This document shows positions 7,895 through 17,055 of a stretch of DNA of 64,000 nt, piece after piece. Position numbers and translations under genes: made by a program. Origin of the DNA: Persephonella marina EX-H1 (GTDB taxonomy: Bacteria > Aquificota > Aquificia > Aquificales > Hydrogenothermaceae); the NCBI RefSeq assembly GCF_000021565.1, contig NC_012440.1:1-64000 (forward strand), given 5' to 3'. The notes under the pieces were generated by a model. The model made no database searches, was not told the DNA's origin, and was given only the letters and a program-made list of their open reading frames with translations. Position 1 is the stretch's first letter. Each line of letters begins with the position of its first letter.

Positions 7895-10199
7895 TTGATA
7901 CCTTTTCGTAAAACTGTACAAGTTCCTCTTTTACCTTCTGGTGGAACTCAAGGGGTTTCATCTCCGAGACAATCTGAATAACATCATCTATATGGTCAAC
8001 CGTGTATATATGAAAATCACCTTTTCCAATGCTTTCCAGTACATCATCATCAAGTATGATGTTGTCAAAATTTCTTGATGGAACTATAACACCCTGTCTT
8101 CCTGTAAGTCCTATAACTTTACATACCTTGTAAAATCCCTCTATCTTCTCTTTTATCCCACCAACAGGCTGTATATTTCCGTGCTGGTCAATAGATCCTG
8201 TTATGGCAAGATCCTGTCTGATCTGTATATCACCTATACTTGACAGGACAGCTATAAGCTCGGCTGCTGATGCACTATCACCCTCAACCTCTCCATACGA
8301 CTGTTCAAATGTTATGCTACAAGAAAGAGTTAAAGGTGTATCTTTACCATATCTGCTTCCTATATATCCTGATAGAATAAGAACACCTTTATCGTATATA
8401 GGACCGCTAAGTTCAACCTCCCTTTCTATAGAGATGATCCCTTTCTCACCGATATATGAACTTGCAGTTATTCTGCTGGGCTTTCCAAATCTGAAACTAC
8501 CAAGATCGTAAACTGTGAGACCGTTTACCTGACCAACCTTTTTACCTTCTATATCTATTATCAGTATCCCTTCCTTGAAAAGCTCTCTTATCTTCTCCTC
8601 TATAAGATTCTCCCTGAATATCTTTTCCTTTATTGTCCTTTTTATGTCATCACCTGTTATAAGATTTCCATCTGATGTGGAGTCTGCCTCCCTTATAATA
8701 TCGTTTATATGGGAGAAAATAACATTTATCTTTTTCCTGTTACCTGAGAGCTGGATACTGTACTTTATGAGCTGGGAGAGGGCATCTGCTGTAAGATCTT
8801 TCATACCTTCTTCTGTTATTATCTTTTTTACTATTTTTGGGAAGGATTCTATAACCTTATCTGTTAGCTTTATAACAGGATCAAACTCAGCCTTAACCTT
8901 GAAAAGTCTGTTAAACTCATAATCGTAAACTGAAAGAATGTTGTAAAGTCTGTTATCTCCAACAAGTATTATTGTCACATCAAAGGGAACTGGCTCAGGG
9001 AATATACCTACCTGAAATGGGAATACCTCTTCAACAGGATGCTGGGATATATAAACCTTTTTATGAAGTATGCTTCTTTTTAAAGCTTCCCACAGGAATG
9101 GGTTTTTTAGGATATCAACAGCTCTAAGGAGAAGATATCCGCCTCTCACTTTTAACAGACTTCCAGCTGTTATACTCATATGGTCAGCATAAAGAATACC
9201 CATTTCTGCCTTGTATGCTATATGACCGAAAACGGTCTTGAATGTTGGTATCTCTTCATACTTGTAAGGTGCCCCTTCCGTTTTTGAGTTGTCAACGATA
9301 ACATTCAGTCTGAAAAGGTTAAACTCCCTCTCAACAGTTCTCTGAAGGAAGAAATCACCTTCAAGTATCTTCCATCTGATAAAAAGATCTATCCTCTCTG
9401 CTATCTTCTCTTTTATGTATCTTATAAATCTTAATGCCTGTTTTATATCCCTGTACTTTTCCTCTATTCTGTAAAAAACATTTTCAACTATATACTCAGA
9501 TACCTTTTTCTTAAGCTCGTTAAGACTGTCTATCAGTGTATGGTCTATCTCCCTCAGCTCTCTGAGATATTTTCTGAATGTCTCATCAAAAAGCTCAACC
9601 TTCTTCTCAAACTCTGATTTTATCTCCGGTATTTTAAGGAATTCAGGTGATACCTTTCCCTGGACTATAGGAAGGAACTGGATACCTGCAGGTGTTATCA
9701 CAAGTGCAAGCCCGTAGCTTTCAGCTTCCTTTTTCAGCTGTTCAAGAATACTTTTTCTCTTTTCCTCAGCTTCCTTTATAAGCTTTACCCTTTCATCCTC
9801 AAACTCTTTACTCTCAAACTGTTTTACAACAGCCTCTTTTAGAGTGTCTATACTTCTGTCTAAATCCCTTGAAAGCTTCTTTCCGTATCCTGCAGGAAGA
9901 AGGAGGTATTTTGGTCTGTAAGGTTCTTCAAAGTTGTTGTAGTAACAGATATCTTCCGGTGTTTTTTTCTTTTTTGATACCTGCTTTATCTTGTGAAGAG
10001 AGTACGTTACCTTTCCTATTCCGTCCGGTCCTGCAACGTAAATGTTGTATCCTTCCTTTTCTGTGGATAGACCTATATTGAAAGCCTTTTCTACCCTTTC
10101 CTGTCCAGGAAATAGAGTTTCAGGCTTTACACCTTCTGTCCCTTCTTTTATGGAGACCGTTATCTTTATCTGGTCTGCTTTTATATGTTTTACAGCCAT
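7881..10199 (-). CDS. LonB-like ATP-dependent protease (AAA_32 family)
   Basis: A 772-residue protein of the Lon-like family that lacks the classic Lon N-domain. The N-terminal part contains a P-loop-like GPDGIGKVTY (about residues 56-65), where the usual Ser/Thr after the Lys is Val, and a long helical insert. The AAA_32 signature RGGYLLLRAVDILKNP is mid-protein. The C-terminal Lon protease domain has the catalytic Ser in EGDSASAAE and the catalytic Lys in VGGIKEKIEG, so the Ser-Lys dyad is intact. Its start codon overlaps the stop of the DUF2914 gene (TAATG), which implies translational coupling. The likely role is cytoplasmic or membrane-associated protein quality control. Confidence 0.9.
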   Translation of the reverse strand: MAVKHIKADQIKITVSIKEGTEGVKPETLFPGQERVEKAFNIGLSTEKEGYNIYVAGPDGIGKVTYSLHKIKQVSKKKKTPEDICYYNNFEEPYRPKYLLLPAGYGKKLSRDLDRSIDTLKEAVVKQFESKEFEDERVKLIKEAEEKRKSILEQLKKEAESYGLALVITPAGIQFLPIVQGKVSPEFLKIPEIKSEFEKKVELFDETFRKYLRELREIDHTLIDSLNELKKKVSEYIVENVFYRIEEKYRDIKQALRFIRYIKEKIAERIDLFIRWKILEGDFFLQRTVEREFNLFRLNVIVDNSKTEGAPYKYEEIPTFKTVFGHIAYKAEMGILYADHMSITAGSLLKVRGGYLLLRAVDILKNPFLWEALKRSILHKKVYISQHPVEEVFPFQVGIFPEPVPFDVTIILVGDNRLYNILSVYDYEFNRLFKVKAEFDPVIKLTDKVIESFPKIVKKIITEEGMKDLTADALSQLIKYSIQLSGNRKKINVIFSHINDIIREADSTSDGNLITGDDIKRTIKEKIFRENLIEEKIRELFKEGILIIDIEGKKVGQVNGLTVYDLGSFRFGKPSRITASSYIGEKGIISIEREVELSGPIYDKGVLILSGYIGSRYGKDTPLTLSCSITFEQSYGEVEGDSASAAELIAVLSSIGDIQIRQDLAITGSIDQHGNIQPVGGIKEKIEGFYKVCKVIGLTGRQGVIVPSRNFDNIILDDDVLESIGKGDFHIYTVDHIDDVIQIVSEMKPLEFHQKVKEELVQFYEKVSKGKK

Positions 10200-10585
10200 T
10201 ACTGCTTAATCTCAAATGTTTTTTCGTAAATGTTGTTTCCTTCCTCATCCTGTACAACGACCTTCCATTCTCCTGTCCACTGGGGAAGAATCGTTTTGTA
10301 GCTCCATGTTCTGAATACCGGATACCTTATCTCAAGTTCAACCTTTGCCATCTCTTTCTCATTGTAATACCAGACATGGTATATCTTTGTTGGGACTGTA
10401 TCGGCCTTTATCTTTGTCCAGCAGTAAACCCTTCCAATGTCTGGTGGAAATCTGTCTGATACATCAACAGGCTCTCTGTTTACAACATCTCTGGCGAATT
10501 TCATATCTATAACTTCTATCTGTGATGCTTTTGAGATTGTTATTATCATCAAAATTGAAAAAATCAGGGATGGTATCAGTCTCAT
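10199..10585 (-). CDS. Secreted DUF2914-domain protein
   Basis: A 128-residue protein with an N-terminal hydrophobic signal (LIPSLIFSILMIITISKA). The DUF2914 pattern follows: RVYCWTKI near residue 52, VWYYNEKEMAKVEL, and the Trp-rich RTWSYKTILPQWTGEWKV near the end. DUF2914 is a small beta-rich domain of unknown function, often exported. It is upstream of and translationally coupled to the Lon-like protease gene, which may indicate an envelope-stress link (inference). Confidence 0.8.
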   Translation of the reverse strand: MRLIPSLIFSILMIITISKASQIEVIDMKFARDVVNREPVDVSDRFPPDIGRVYCWTKIKADTVPTKIYHVWYYNEKEMAKVELEIRYPVFRTWSYKTILPQWTGEWKVVVQDEEGNNIYEKTFEIKQ

Positions 10586-10664
10586 CTCTCTCCTCTGGGT
10601 ATTAATTTTCTTTATTAAACTACTGATTTTTTATTATTAATTCAAGAATCAAGGATAAGTGATT

Positions 10665-11312
10665 TTAAAAATCCTCAAGTTCTGGATTTACAGGTAAACC
10701 ACCGTATTTTGCACCCTTAACAATAACATGTCTGTTTTTTACCTGAACCCTACCATCTGAAAGCCATTTTATAGCCTGGGGGTATATCCTGTGTTCATAA
10801 TGGAGTATCCGTTCTGAAAGAGTTTCCTCACTGTCATCAGGCATAACAGGAACGACAGCCTGAACAATTATAGGTCCGCTGTCAAGCTCCTTTGTTACGA
10901 AATGAACTGTACATCCAGTAAATTTTGCTCCAAACTCCAAAGCCTGTTTCTGGGCTTTTAATCCCTGGAATGCAGGTATAAGGGATGGATGTATATTTAT
11001 TATCCTGTTCTCAAAAGTATCAATAAATCCATCTGTTAGTATCCTCATATAACCTGCCAGAACAACAAGATCAGGGTTTTCCTTTTTAATTCTTTCCGCA
11101 AGTTTTAGATCATATTCCTCCCTTGTTTTATATAAAGATGGGTCTATAAATTCTGTTTTTATCCCGTATTTTTCTGCTATCTTAAGGCCTTTTGCGTCTT
11201 TTTTGTTTGAGATAACCAGGGATATCTTTCCTTTTATTTTTTTTGAGTTTATACCTCTGATTATCGCTTCTAAGTTTGTTCCTCTTCCTGATATAAGAAC
11301 TACTAGATTCAT
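10665..11312 (-). CDS. purN: Phosphoribosylglycinamide formyltransferase PurN
   Basis: Transfers formyl from 10-formyl-THF to GAR, the third step of de novo purine synthesis. The 215 residues show the N-terminal VLISGRGTNLEAII phosphate-binding loop, the catalytic NIHPSLIPAFQG (Asn and His) and the DSGPI Asp. Length and motifs are standard. It is the last gene of a minus-strand run purM - glycosidase - purN, with 37 bp from the glycosidase. Confidence 0.96.
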   Translation of the reverse strand: MNLVVLISGRGTNLEAIIRGINSKKIKGKISLVISNKKDAKGLKIAEKYGIKTEFIDPSLYKTREEYDLKLAERIKKENPDLVVLAGYMRILTDGFIDTFENRIINIHPSLIPAFQGLKAQKQALEFGAKFTGCTVHFVTKELDSGPIIVQAVVPVMPDDSEETLSERILHYEHRIYPQAIKWLSDGRVQVKNRHVIVKGAKYGGLPVNPELEDF

Positions 11313-11349
11313 TGGAAACCTTTATTTTTTGTGTAATTATACCACAGTA

Positions 11350-13422
11350 TCAACCGTTTAATGTCCAGTCGTAGAGGAGATATCTGATCTCTATATCATC
11401 CTCTTTTTCTAAAAATTCCTTTTTTATGTCATCTTTTACATACCTTTTTATGAACTTTATTATCTCTTCCTTATCTTTAAAGTAATCCTCATTCCACCTG
11501 AAAAGCTCAGATATGAGTACCTTTTTCTCTTCAGGTAGAATTATAACCTCTGGGCTTCTTATGAAATCTCTTGCTGCAGAATCAAGCTTGCTTCTTATAT
11601 TCCTCTTAGTGAAAAGTCTTAATGGAGGTGAGGAGTTTGTTCCCTTTACAAGAGCAAAAGGAACCCTTTTATCCTTAAATTTCTTCAGGATCTCCCTTAT
11701 ATCGTCAAGAGAGTAATCCTTCCCGTTTATCCTGTATTTTATATTTGTAAAGAAACCTTCTATCTCCTTTACAGAGCCCTGTATGTTAAGTCTTATTATC
11801 GCATCTATAACCATCATATTGTAAAGATTTATCCAGAATGCCATCTCTTCCTCTTTAGAGCTGAACCTGAGAATATCCTTGTTTGCAAATTTTGATACTG
11901 TGTTCTGTAAAAGCTTGTATTCTGGAGATAGTCGGATGGCATCATAATTAACAGTTCCATTTCTTGTGTATTTATCTATAATTTTTCCTGTGAGACAGAA
12001 AAAGTCCTTCTTTATCTCCTCAATATCCTCAACAGGTATATGTTCACCATTAACGTTAAGAATTACATCTCTTCCAAAACTTCTGGTCTCCCATCTTTTC
12101 TCATTTTTCTCATACATATCGTATGCGAGATCTATAAAAAGGGCTGCTGTCCATGAAAAATCTTTCGTTCCGTATCCTTTTCCTGTAAATGAGTCAAAGT
12201 ACTCATAAAATCCAAATCTCATTGGAAGTTCCATTATTGTTATCTCAAGATGTTCAGCCTTCTGTTTGAATTTGTACCTTAAAAGTCCCTGGTACAGCAT
12301 CCAGTTTATATTTATCCAGACAGGACCTCTCCAGTAGTTGTGTGGGCTGAAATCTTTTTTCCTCTTATCGTAGTTTGGTATGGCAAAACAGTTTTTCTCG
12401 CCAAGTCTGCAGAAGCTGAGAGAGTCAAGATGTTCGTATATCTTTAATGCCTGCTGTGTTGATGCTATGCCACCAAATAGAGGCATAAATCCTGCGGCTG
12501 TCTCAACCTCAATAAGTTCTTTCTGTACGTAGTCGTAGGCAAAAAATATCTTTTTCTCACTGCTGAAAAGGTTGTCCCTTACAGCTCTTGCTGTCATCAG
12601 GAACCATTCTTCAGGTTTTTTGTAGTCCTCCTTTATTATGTCTGCTATCTGGACCAGAGCCTCGTTTGATGCACACAGTATTGAGTTGAACAGAGGGTCT
12701 ATAACAATGAATGGACATTCCTCAAATATTCTCTTCTCATCGTATCTGTTCTTCCTGAATATATCAACAAGGTATATATACCTTTTGTAATCTATATCCT
12801 TAGGTCTCTGCTCTGGATCTATTATCTTGTTGTCCTTCCTCTCAAACTCAGGTATATCAACCTTATCTATATCTATTCTCTCAAGGACAGGATCCCACAT
12901 GGGAGAGTTATCCATACCTGACTCCCATGGATGCCTTATGTATATAAGGCCGTTATCATCTGGATTTCTCTCAAGGTAGAGATACTCGTGGAGCTTTATA
13001 AGCTTTGGGTATATAAATTTTAAAAATGGTATTAGTCTGTCCTTTTCCCTTGCGTTTTCATACATCTTCAGTACAGCATACCCATGTATAGGAGGCATTG
13101 TTATTCCAGATGTGAGTATATTATCAGGTGCATAAGGTGATAGGTCTGTTCTCCAGAAATCCGGTTCTGGAAAGTATCTTCCAAGGGCGTTTTTATTAAA
13201 TACAATCTGTGGGAGCATACCATTTTTCCACTGGGCTTCAAAGAGATGTAGTATCTCCCTTACAGCTCTTTCCATGTTGTATCTTGAGTATCCTATAGCT
13301 ATGAACCCAGAATCCCAGTTCCACTGGTGGGGGTATAAATGAACAGATGGGACCGTGTACTCACCCATCCAGTTTTTGTCTAAAACCTCTTTTGCTTTTT
13401 CTATATAATCCCTTAAGGGCAT
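11350..13422 (-). CDS. Glycoside hydrolase (GH63/trehalase-like) fused to DUF547
   Basis: A 690-residue two-part protein. Residues about 1-440 form an (alpha/alpha)6-barrel glycosidase of the GH63/GH37-like type, with HPWESGMDNSPMWD, PPIHGYAVLKMY and the catalytic-region motif NYWRGPVWININWM. The closest known activities I would expect are mannosylglycerate/glucosylglycerate hydrolase or an alpha-glucosidase. Residues about 455-690 match DUF547, with the diagnostic EMAFWINLYNMMVIDAI and the later RSPEVIILPEEKKVLIS. No signal peptide is visible, so it is cytoplasmic. It lies between purM and purN, probably in one transcript. Activity on compatible solutes is inferred and fits the GT20 synthase 4 kb away. 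Confidence 0.75.
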   Translation of the reverse strand: MPLRDYIEKAKEVLDKNWMGEYTVPSVHLYPHQWNWDSGFIAIGYSRYNMERAVREILHLFEAQWKNGMLPQIVFNKNALGRYFPEPDFWRTDLSPYAPDNILTSGITMPPIHGYAVLKMYENAREKDRLIPFLKFIYPKLIKLHEYLYLERNPDDNGLIYIRHPWESGMDNSPMWDPVLERIDIDKVDIPEFERKDNKIIDPEQRPKDIDYKRYIYLVDIFRKNRYDEKRIFEECPFIVIDPLFNSILCASNEALVQIADIIKEDYKKPEEWFLMTARAVRDNLFSSEKKIFFAYDYVQKELIEVETAAGFMPLFGGIASTQQALKIYEHLDSLSFCRLGEKNCFAIPNYDKRKKDFSPHNYWRGPVWININWMLYQGLLRYKFKQKAEHLEITIMELPMRFGFYEYFDSFTGKGYGTKDFSWTAALFIDLAYDMYEKNEKRWETRSFGRDVILNVNGEHIPVEDIEEIKKDFFCLTGKIIDKYTRNGTVNYDAIRLSPEYKLLQNTVSKFANKDILRFSSKEEEMAFWINLYNMMVIDAIIRLNIQGSVKEIEGFFTNIKYRINGKDYSLDDIREILKKFKDKRVPFALVKGTNSSPPLRLFTKRNIRSKLDSAARDFIRSPEVIILPEEKKVLISELFRWNEDYFKDKEEIIKFIKRYVKDDIKKEFLEKEDDIEIRYLLYDWTLNG

Positions 13423-13441
13423 ATTACTGCCTCTATGATTT

Positions 13442-14464
13442 TTAGATAATATTTACAGCCTTTTCACCTTTTTTAAGTTCACCGATTATGTATGCCTTTT
13501 CACCTGATTCAGATATGATCTTTAACGCCTTATCGGCCTCTTTTTCAGGAAGTGCAATTATCATTCCAAGTCCCATGTTGAATGTTCTGAACATCTCCTC
13601 ATCTGTTATATTCCCTTCCTTCTGTATCCATCTGAATACCGGTGGTATATCCCATCTTCCCCTCTCTATAACAGCTGTGAGACCTTCGTTTATTACCCTT
13701 ATAAGATTTCCCGGAATCCCTCCTCCTGTTATATGGGCAACGGAGTGTATGTTTACTTTATCGGCAAGTGAGAGGATCGTTTTTACGTAAATCTTTGTTG
13801 GTGTTAGAAGCTCCTCTCCTAAGGTCTTTCCAAACTCCTCTATTCTGTCTGTGTATCTGTATTTTTTTATCTCTACAATCTTCCTTACAAGTGAGTACCC
13901 GTTGCTGTGAACACCTGAAGAGGGTATTCCTATAAGGATGTCCCCCTCTTCTGTTTTTGAGCCGTCAAGCATATTTTCTCTTTCAACAATTCCTACAGCA
14001 AAACCTGCAAGATCGTACTCGCCATCCCTGTACATGCCTGGCATTTCTGCCGTCTCACCGCCAATCAGTGCACATTCTGACTGTTTACATCCTTCTGTAA
14101 TTCCTTTTACAACATCAACAGCGACATGTGGTTCAAGTTTTCCAGTTGCAAAGTAATCAAGGAAGAAGAGAGGCTTTGAGGTTGTTGTTACAAGATCGTT
14201 TACACACATAGCGACAAGATCTATTCCTATTGTGTCGTGTTTGTCAAGCTCCTGAGCTATTTTGAGCTTCGTTCCAACACCGTCTGTGGATGATGTTATC
14301 ACAGGATTTTTATACTTTGATATCTCAAGAAGGTATGCTGCTGCAAAACCTCCTATGGGGGTTATAACATTACTGTTGAATGTGCTTTTTACAAAGCCTT
14401 TTATCTGCTGGACAAATCTGTCTGCCTTCTCTATATCAACACCTGCATCTTTATACGAAATCAT
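13442..14464 (-). CDS. purM: Phosphoribosylformylglycinamidine cyclo-ligase PurM
   Basis: AIR synthetase, fifth step of purine synthesis, ATP-dependent closure of the imidazole ring. Family motifs include SYKDAGVDIEKADRFV, SSTDGVGTKLKIA, IGIDLVAMCVNDL, LIGGETAEMPGMY and HITGGGIPGNLIR. I place the start at 14464 (340 residues) because AAGGAG lies 5-6 bp upstream; an in-frame ATG at 14479 adds five residues without a good SD. It is the first gene of the purM-glycosidase-purN run and is divergent from the THEP1-like gene. Confidence 0.95.
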   Translation of the reverse strand: MISYKDAGVDIEKADRFVQQIKGFVKSTFNSNVITPIGGFAAAYLLEISKYKNPVITSSTDGVGTKLKIAQELDKHDTIGIDLVAMCVNDLVTTTSKPLFFLDYFATGKLEPHVAVDVVKGITEGCKQSECALIGGETAEMPGMYRDGEYDLAGFAVGIVERENMLDGSKTEEGDILIGIPSSGVHSNGYSLVRKIVEIKKYRYTDRIEEFGKTLGEELLTPTKIYVKTILSLADKVNIHSVAHITGGGIPGNLIRVINEGLTAVIERGRWDIPPVFRWIQKEGNITDEEMFRTFNMGLGMIIALPEKEADKALKIISESGEKAYIIGELKKGEKAVNII

Positions 14465-14529
14465 GCCTATCTCCTTCATTTTTTTGAACTAAAATATATT
14501 ATCAGATATTGATTTTTAAAGGTGATTTT

Positions 14530-15078
14530 ATGAAGATTCTTATCACAGGAAGGCCTGGCATAGGAAAGACAACAGTTATTAAAAAGGTTATACAGAAGAT
14601 CTCTGATAATGTTTGTGGTTTTTACACTGAGGATTACAGGGATAGTAAAGGTAAGAGAAAAGGTTTCAGAATTTTTACAACAGAAGGAAAAACAGAGATA
14701 CTCGCAGATAAAGAGCTTGTCTCCAAATACAGGGTTGGTTCTTACGGTGTTAATCTTGAAGGTTTTGAGAGATCTGTTATTCCTCTACTTGAGAGATGCT
14801 TAGAGGATAAAAACAGGATAATAGTTATTGATGAGATAGGGAAGATGGAGCTTTTCTCAGGTAAATTTGTTGATATTGTAAAAGATATATTTGAGGATGA
14901 AAATAGAACGGTTATAGCTACTATACCTTTAAAGGATGTTCATCCTGTTTTGAGATGGATAAAGGATCTTCCTGACAGTGTTGTTATAAATATCAGTCTG
15001 AAGAACAGGGATCTCATCCCTGACAGGATAGTTGAGATGGTTCAGAGATCCTCAAGCCAGCGTTTTGATAAGTCATGA
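14530..15078 (+). CDS. THEP1-family nucleoside-triphosphatase
   Basis: A 182-residue P-loop NTPase with Walker A GRPGIGKTTVIKKV at residues 7-20 and Walker B VIDEIGKMELFS near residue 100. This is the THEP1/NTPase_1 family, first characterised from Aquifex aeolicus, which hydrolyses NTPs slowly; its physiological role is unclear. I chose the ATG at 14530, which has AAAGGTG upstream, over an in-frame start 21 bp earlier. The 3' end overlaps the converging amidase gene by 37 bp. Confidence 0.9.
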   Translation: MKILITGRPGIGKTTVIKKVIQKISDNVCGFYTEDYRDSKGKRKGFRIFTTEGKTEILADKELVSKYRVGSYGVNLEGFERSVIPLLERCLEDKNRIIVIDEIGKMELFSGKFVDIVKDIFEDENRTVIATIPLKDVHPVLRWIKDLPDSVVINISLKNRDLIPDRIVEMVQRSSSQRFDKS

Positions 15079-15932
15079 TACGTTTCTATCCTTCTGTCCC
15101 TGAAGAAAGGCCATGTTATTCTGGTCTCATCTATTAATGATAGATCTATCTCATGTATGAGAACTTCCTCTTTTTCTCCAGAAGCTTTTTTTATAACATT
15201 TCCGTAAGGATCGGAGATAAAACTTCTCCCCCAGAACTCTATTCCGCCATTACCGTCAGGTGAAGGTTCAAAACCGACCCTGTTTACAGCTGCTATATAA
15301 CATCCGTTTGCTACAGCGTGACCTCTCTGGACAGTCTCCCATGCGTTGTACTGACTCTCTCCGTAATCTTCTTTCTCCTCAGGAAGCCAGCCTATAGCTG
15401 TTGGATAGAATATGATATCTGCCCCTTTCATAGCTGTAAGCCTTGCAGCTTCAGGAAACCACTGATCCCAGCATATAAGTGTTCCTACATTTGCGTATCT
15501 TGTTTTGAAAACCTTGTATCCAAGGTCTCCAGGTGTGAAGTAGAACTTTTCATAAAAGTGTGGATCATCAGGTATATGCATCTTTCTGTACTTCCCAAGA
15601 TAACTTCCGTCAGCATCTAAAACAGCTACAGTATTGTGATATAGACCTTCAGCCCTTTTTTCAAAAAGACTGAGGATGATAACTGATTGGGTATCTTTTG
15701 CTATCTTAGAGAATGCTTTTACCGTATCATTGTTCTGATCAATCACCTCAGCGTATCTGAAGTTATCCCAGTCTTCAGTCTGACAGAAGTATACTGTTTT
15801 GAAAAGCTCCTGTGTGCAGATTATATCTGCACCGGATTTTCCGGCTTCATAAACATACTCCAGTGTTTTTTCAAGATTCTCCTTTGTATCTTCAACCGAT
15901 CTGGTCTGTATAAGGGCTATATTTACCTTCAG
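15042..15932 (-). CDS. aguB: N-carbamoylputrescine amidase (nitrilase superfamily), apparent CTG start
   Basis: Converts N-carbamoylputrescine to putrescine, the last step of the arginine-agmatine route to polyamines. The Glu-Lys-Cys nitrilase triad is in CTQELFKTVYF, GKYRKMHIPDDP and GTLICWDQWFPEA. The first in-frame ATG (15746) would delete the N-terminal strand and the catalytic Glu. Reading upstream in the same frame gives KVNIALIQTRSVEDT, a normal family start. No ATG, GTG or TTG exists in that frame before a TAG inside yjbQ, but a CTG at 15932-15930 has GAGGGG 8 nt upstream. From there the protein is 296 residues, the family's usual length. Confidence 0.85.
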   Translation of the reverse strand: MKVNIALIQTRSVEDTKENLEKTLEYVYEAGKSGADIICTQELFKTVYFCQTEDWDNFRYAEVIDQNNDTVKAFSKIAKDTQSVIILSLFEKRAEGLYHNTVAVLDADGSYLGKYRKMHIPDDPHFYEKFYFTPGDLGYKVFKTRYANVGTLICWDQWFPEAARLTAMKGADIIFYPTAIGWLPEEKEDYGESQYNAWETVQRGHAVANGCYIAAVNRVGFEPSPDGNGGIEFWGRSFISDPYGNVIKKASGEKEEVLIHEIDLSLIDETRITWPFFRDRRIETYHDLSKRWLEDL

Positions 15933-15937
15933 TTTTT

Positions 15938-16336
15938 CTACCCCTCTAACACTTTTATTATTACCTTTCTATCCCTTGGCCCATCAAACTCAGCAAAGAA
16001 TATTCCCTGCCATGTTCCAAGTAAAAGTTTACCATTTTTCACAGGTATGTATAATGAGTTTCCTGTAAGGACGGACTTTATATGGGCAGCTGCATTTCCT
16101 TCCACGTGGCTGTACTGGTCTTCCCATGGTATGAGTTTATCAAGTGTTTTTTCTATATCCCATTTAACATCTGGATCAGCATTTTCGTTTATGAATACGC
16201 CTGCAGTTGTGTGTGGGACGTATACACAGCAGATCCCTTCATCTATACCGCTCTCATCAATAACCTCCTGCACTGCATCTGTTATATCCTCAAAATGCGT
16301 TCTCTTCTGTGTAACAACCTCTATATATTTAAGCAT
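15938..16336 (-). CDS. yjbQ: YjbQ/UPF0047 family protein
   Basis: A 132-residue protein of the YjbQ family, some members of which show weak thiamine-phosphate synthase activity. The invariant CVYVPHTTAGVFINENADPDV segment and the conserved EGNAAAHIKS and LLLGTWQGIFFAEFDGPRDR are all present; the three His of the metal site lie in PHTT, YSHVEGN and AAHIK. It has a strong SD (AGGAGG), overlaps the phosphoribosyltransferase by 8 bp upstream and ends 5 bp before the CTG of the amidase, so the three form one transcription unit. Confidence 0.9.
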   Translation of the reverse strand: MLKYIEVVTQKRTHFEDITDAVQEVIDESGIDEGICCVYVPHTTAGVFINENADPDVKWDIEKTLDKLIPWEDQYSHVEGNAAAHIKSVLTGNSLYIPVKNGKLLLGTWQGIFFAEFDGPRDRKVIIKVLEG

Positions 16337-17015
16337 CCTTCTCCTCCTTTTTTAGATAGTATAAAACATCCTGATCTGTAAGGTCATACCATTCCTTATA
16401 AGCATCAGCAACAGCGTAAGGGTATCCTGTTCTGTAGTTAAGGCAGACAACAGCGTCAGATTCGCTGATAATCCTGTCTACAGATGATTTTGAGCATGTT
16501 GGGACAGCCACTATGATCTTTTCTGGTTTTTTCCTCTTTACCATACTTATCGCTGCGAGCATTGTGTATCCTGATGCAAGGCCGTCATCCACTATAATTA
16601 CGGTTTTTCCCTTAAGATCAGGAAAAGGTCTGTTTTCTCTAAACTTTCTGTTCCTCTCCCTGAGAACATTTATAGTTTTCTCCTTCTGTTTTTTTATTAT
16701 ATCTTCCGTTATACCTGTCATTCTTACAGCTTCCTCATTTATGAATGTATCACCTTCAACTGTAACGGCACCAAACCCGGCTTCAGGATTCCATGGAAAT
16801 GTCAGTTTTTTAACAGGTATAAGATCAAACGGTATTTTCAGTTTTTCAGATATCTTTATACCGATTGGGACTCCACCTGATGGTATTGCAAGAACGATAC
16901 TGTTTTTATCAATAATATCTTTTAAAAATTCTGCAAGTTTCTCTCCTGCCTCGTCCCTGTTTTCAAAGACAAACTCCTTATCTCTCAAGCTTTTGTCTTC
17001 ATAAAATCTTCCCAT
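16329..17015 (-). CDS. Phosphoribosyltransferase-like protein
   Basis: A 228-residue type I PRTase-fold protein with the PRPP loop VIIVDDGLASGYTMLAA (about residues 120-136), an N-terminal GRFYEDKSLRD and the AIPSGGVPIGIKISEKL region. This matches the COG1926-type predicted phosphoribosyltransferases, whose substrate is unknown. It may start at the ATG (17015) or an adjacent GTG (17018). No SD is visible, and a TATTAT sits about 7 nt upstream, which would fit a leaderless message. It is divergent from dtd across about 40 bp. Confidence 0.82.
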   Translation of the reverse strand: MGRFYEDKSLRDKEFVFENRDEAGEKLAEFLKDIIDKNSIVLAIPSGGVPIGIKISEKLKIPFDLIPVKKLTFPWNPEAGFGAVTVEGDTFINEEAVRMTGITEDIIKKQKEKTINVLRERNRKFRENRPFPDLKGKTVIIVDDGLASGYTMLAAISMVKRKKPEKIIVAVPTCSKSSVDRIISESDAVVCLNYRTGYPYAVADAYKEWYDLTDQDVLYYLKKEEKDA

Positions 17016-17055
17016 CACATTTATAATATTAGTTATTAAACAAGAGAGGTGGTAG

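Noticed and set aside
15042-15746. The amidase as a truncated pseudogene starting at the first ATG
   Set aside because: The missing N-terminus, with the catalytic Glu, is encoded in the same frame with no stop or frameshift; a CTG start explains it better.
15687-16355. Plus-strand open frame of 222 codons opposite the amidase and yjbQ genes
   Set aside because: It runs antisense across two recognised genes, is rich in Ser, Phe and Ile as antisense frames are here, and has no supporting signal.
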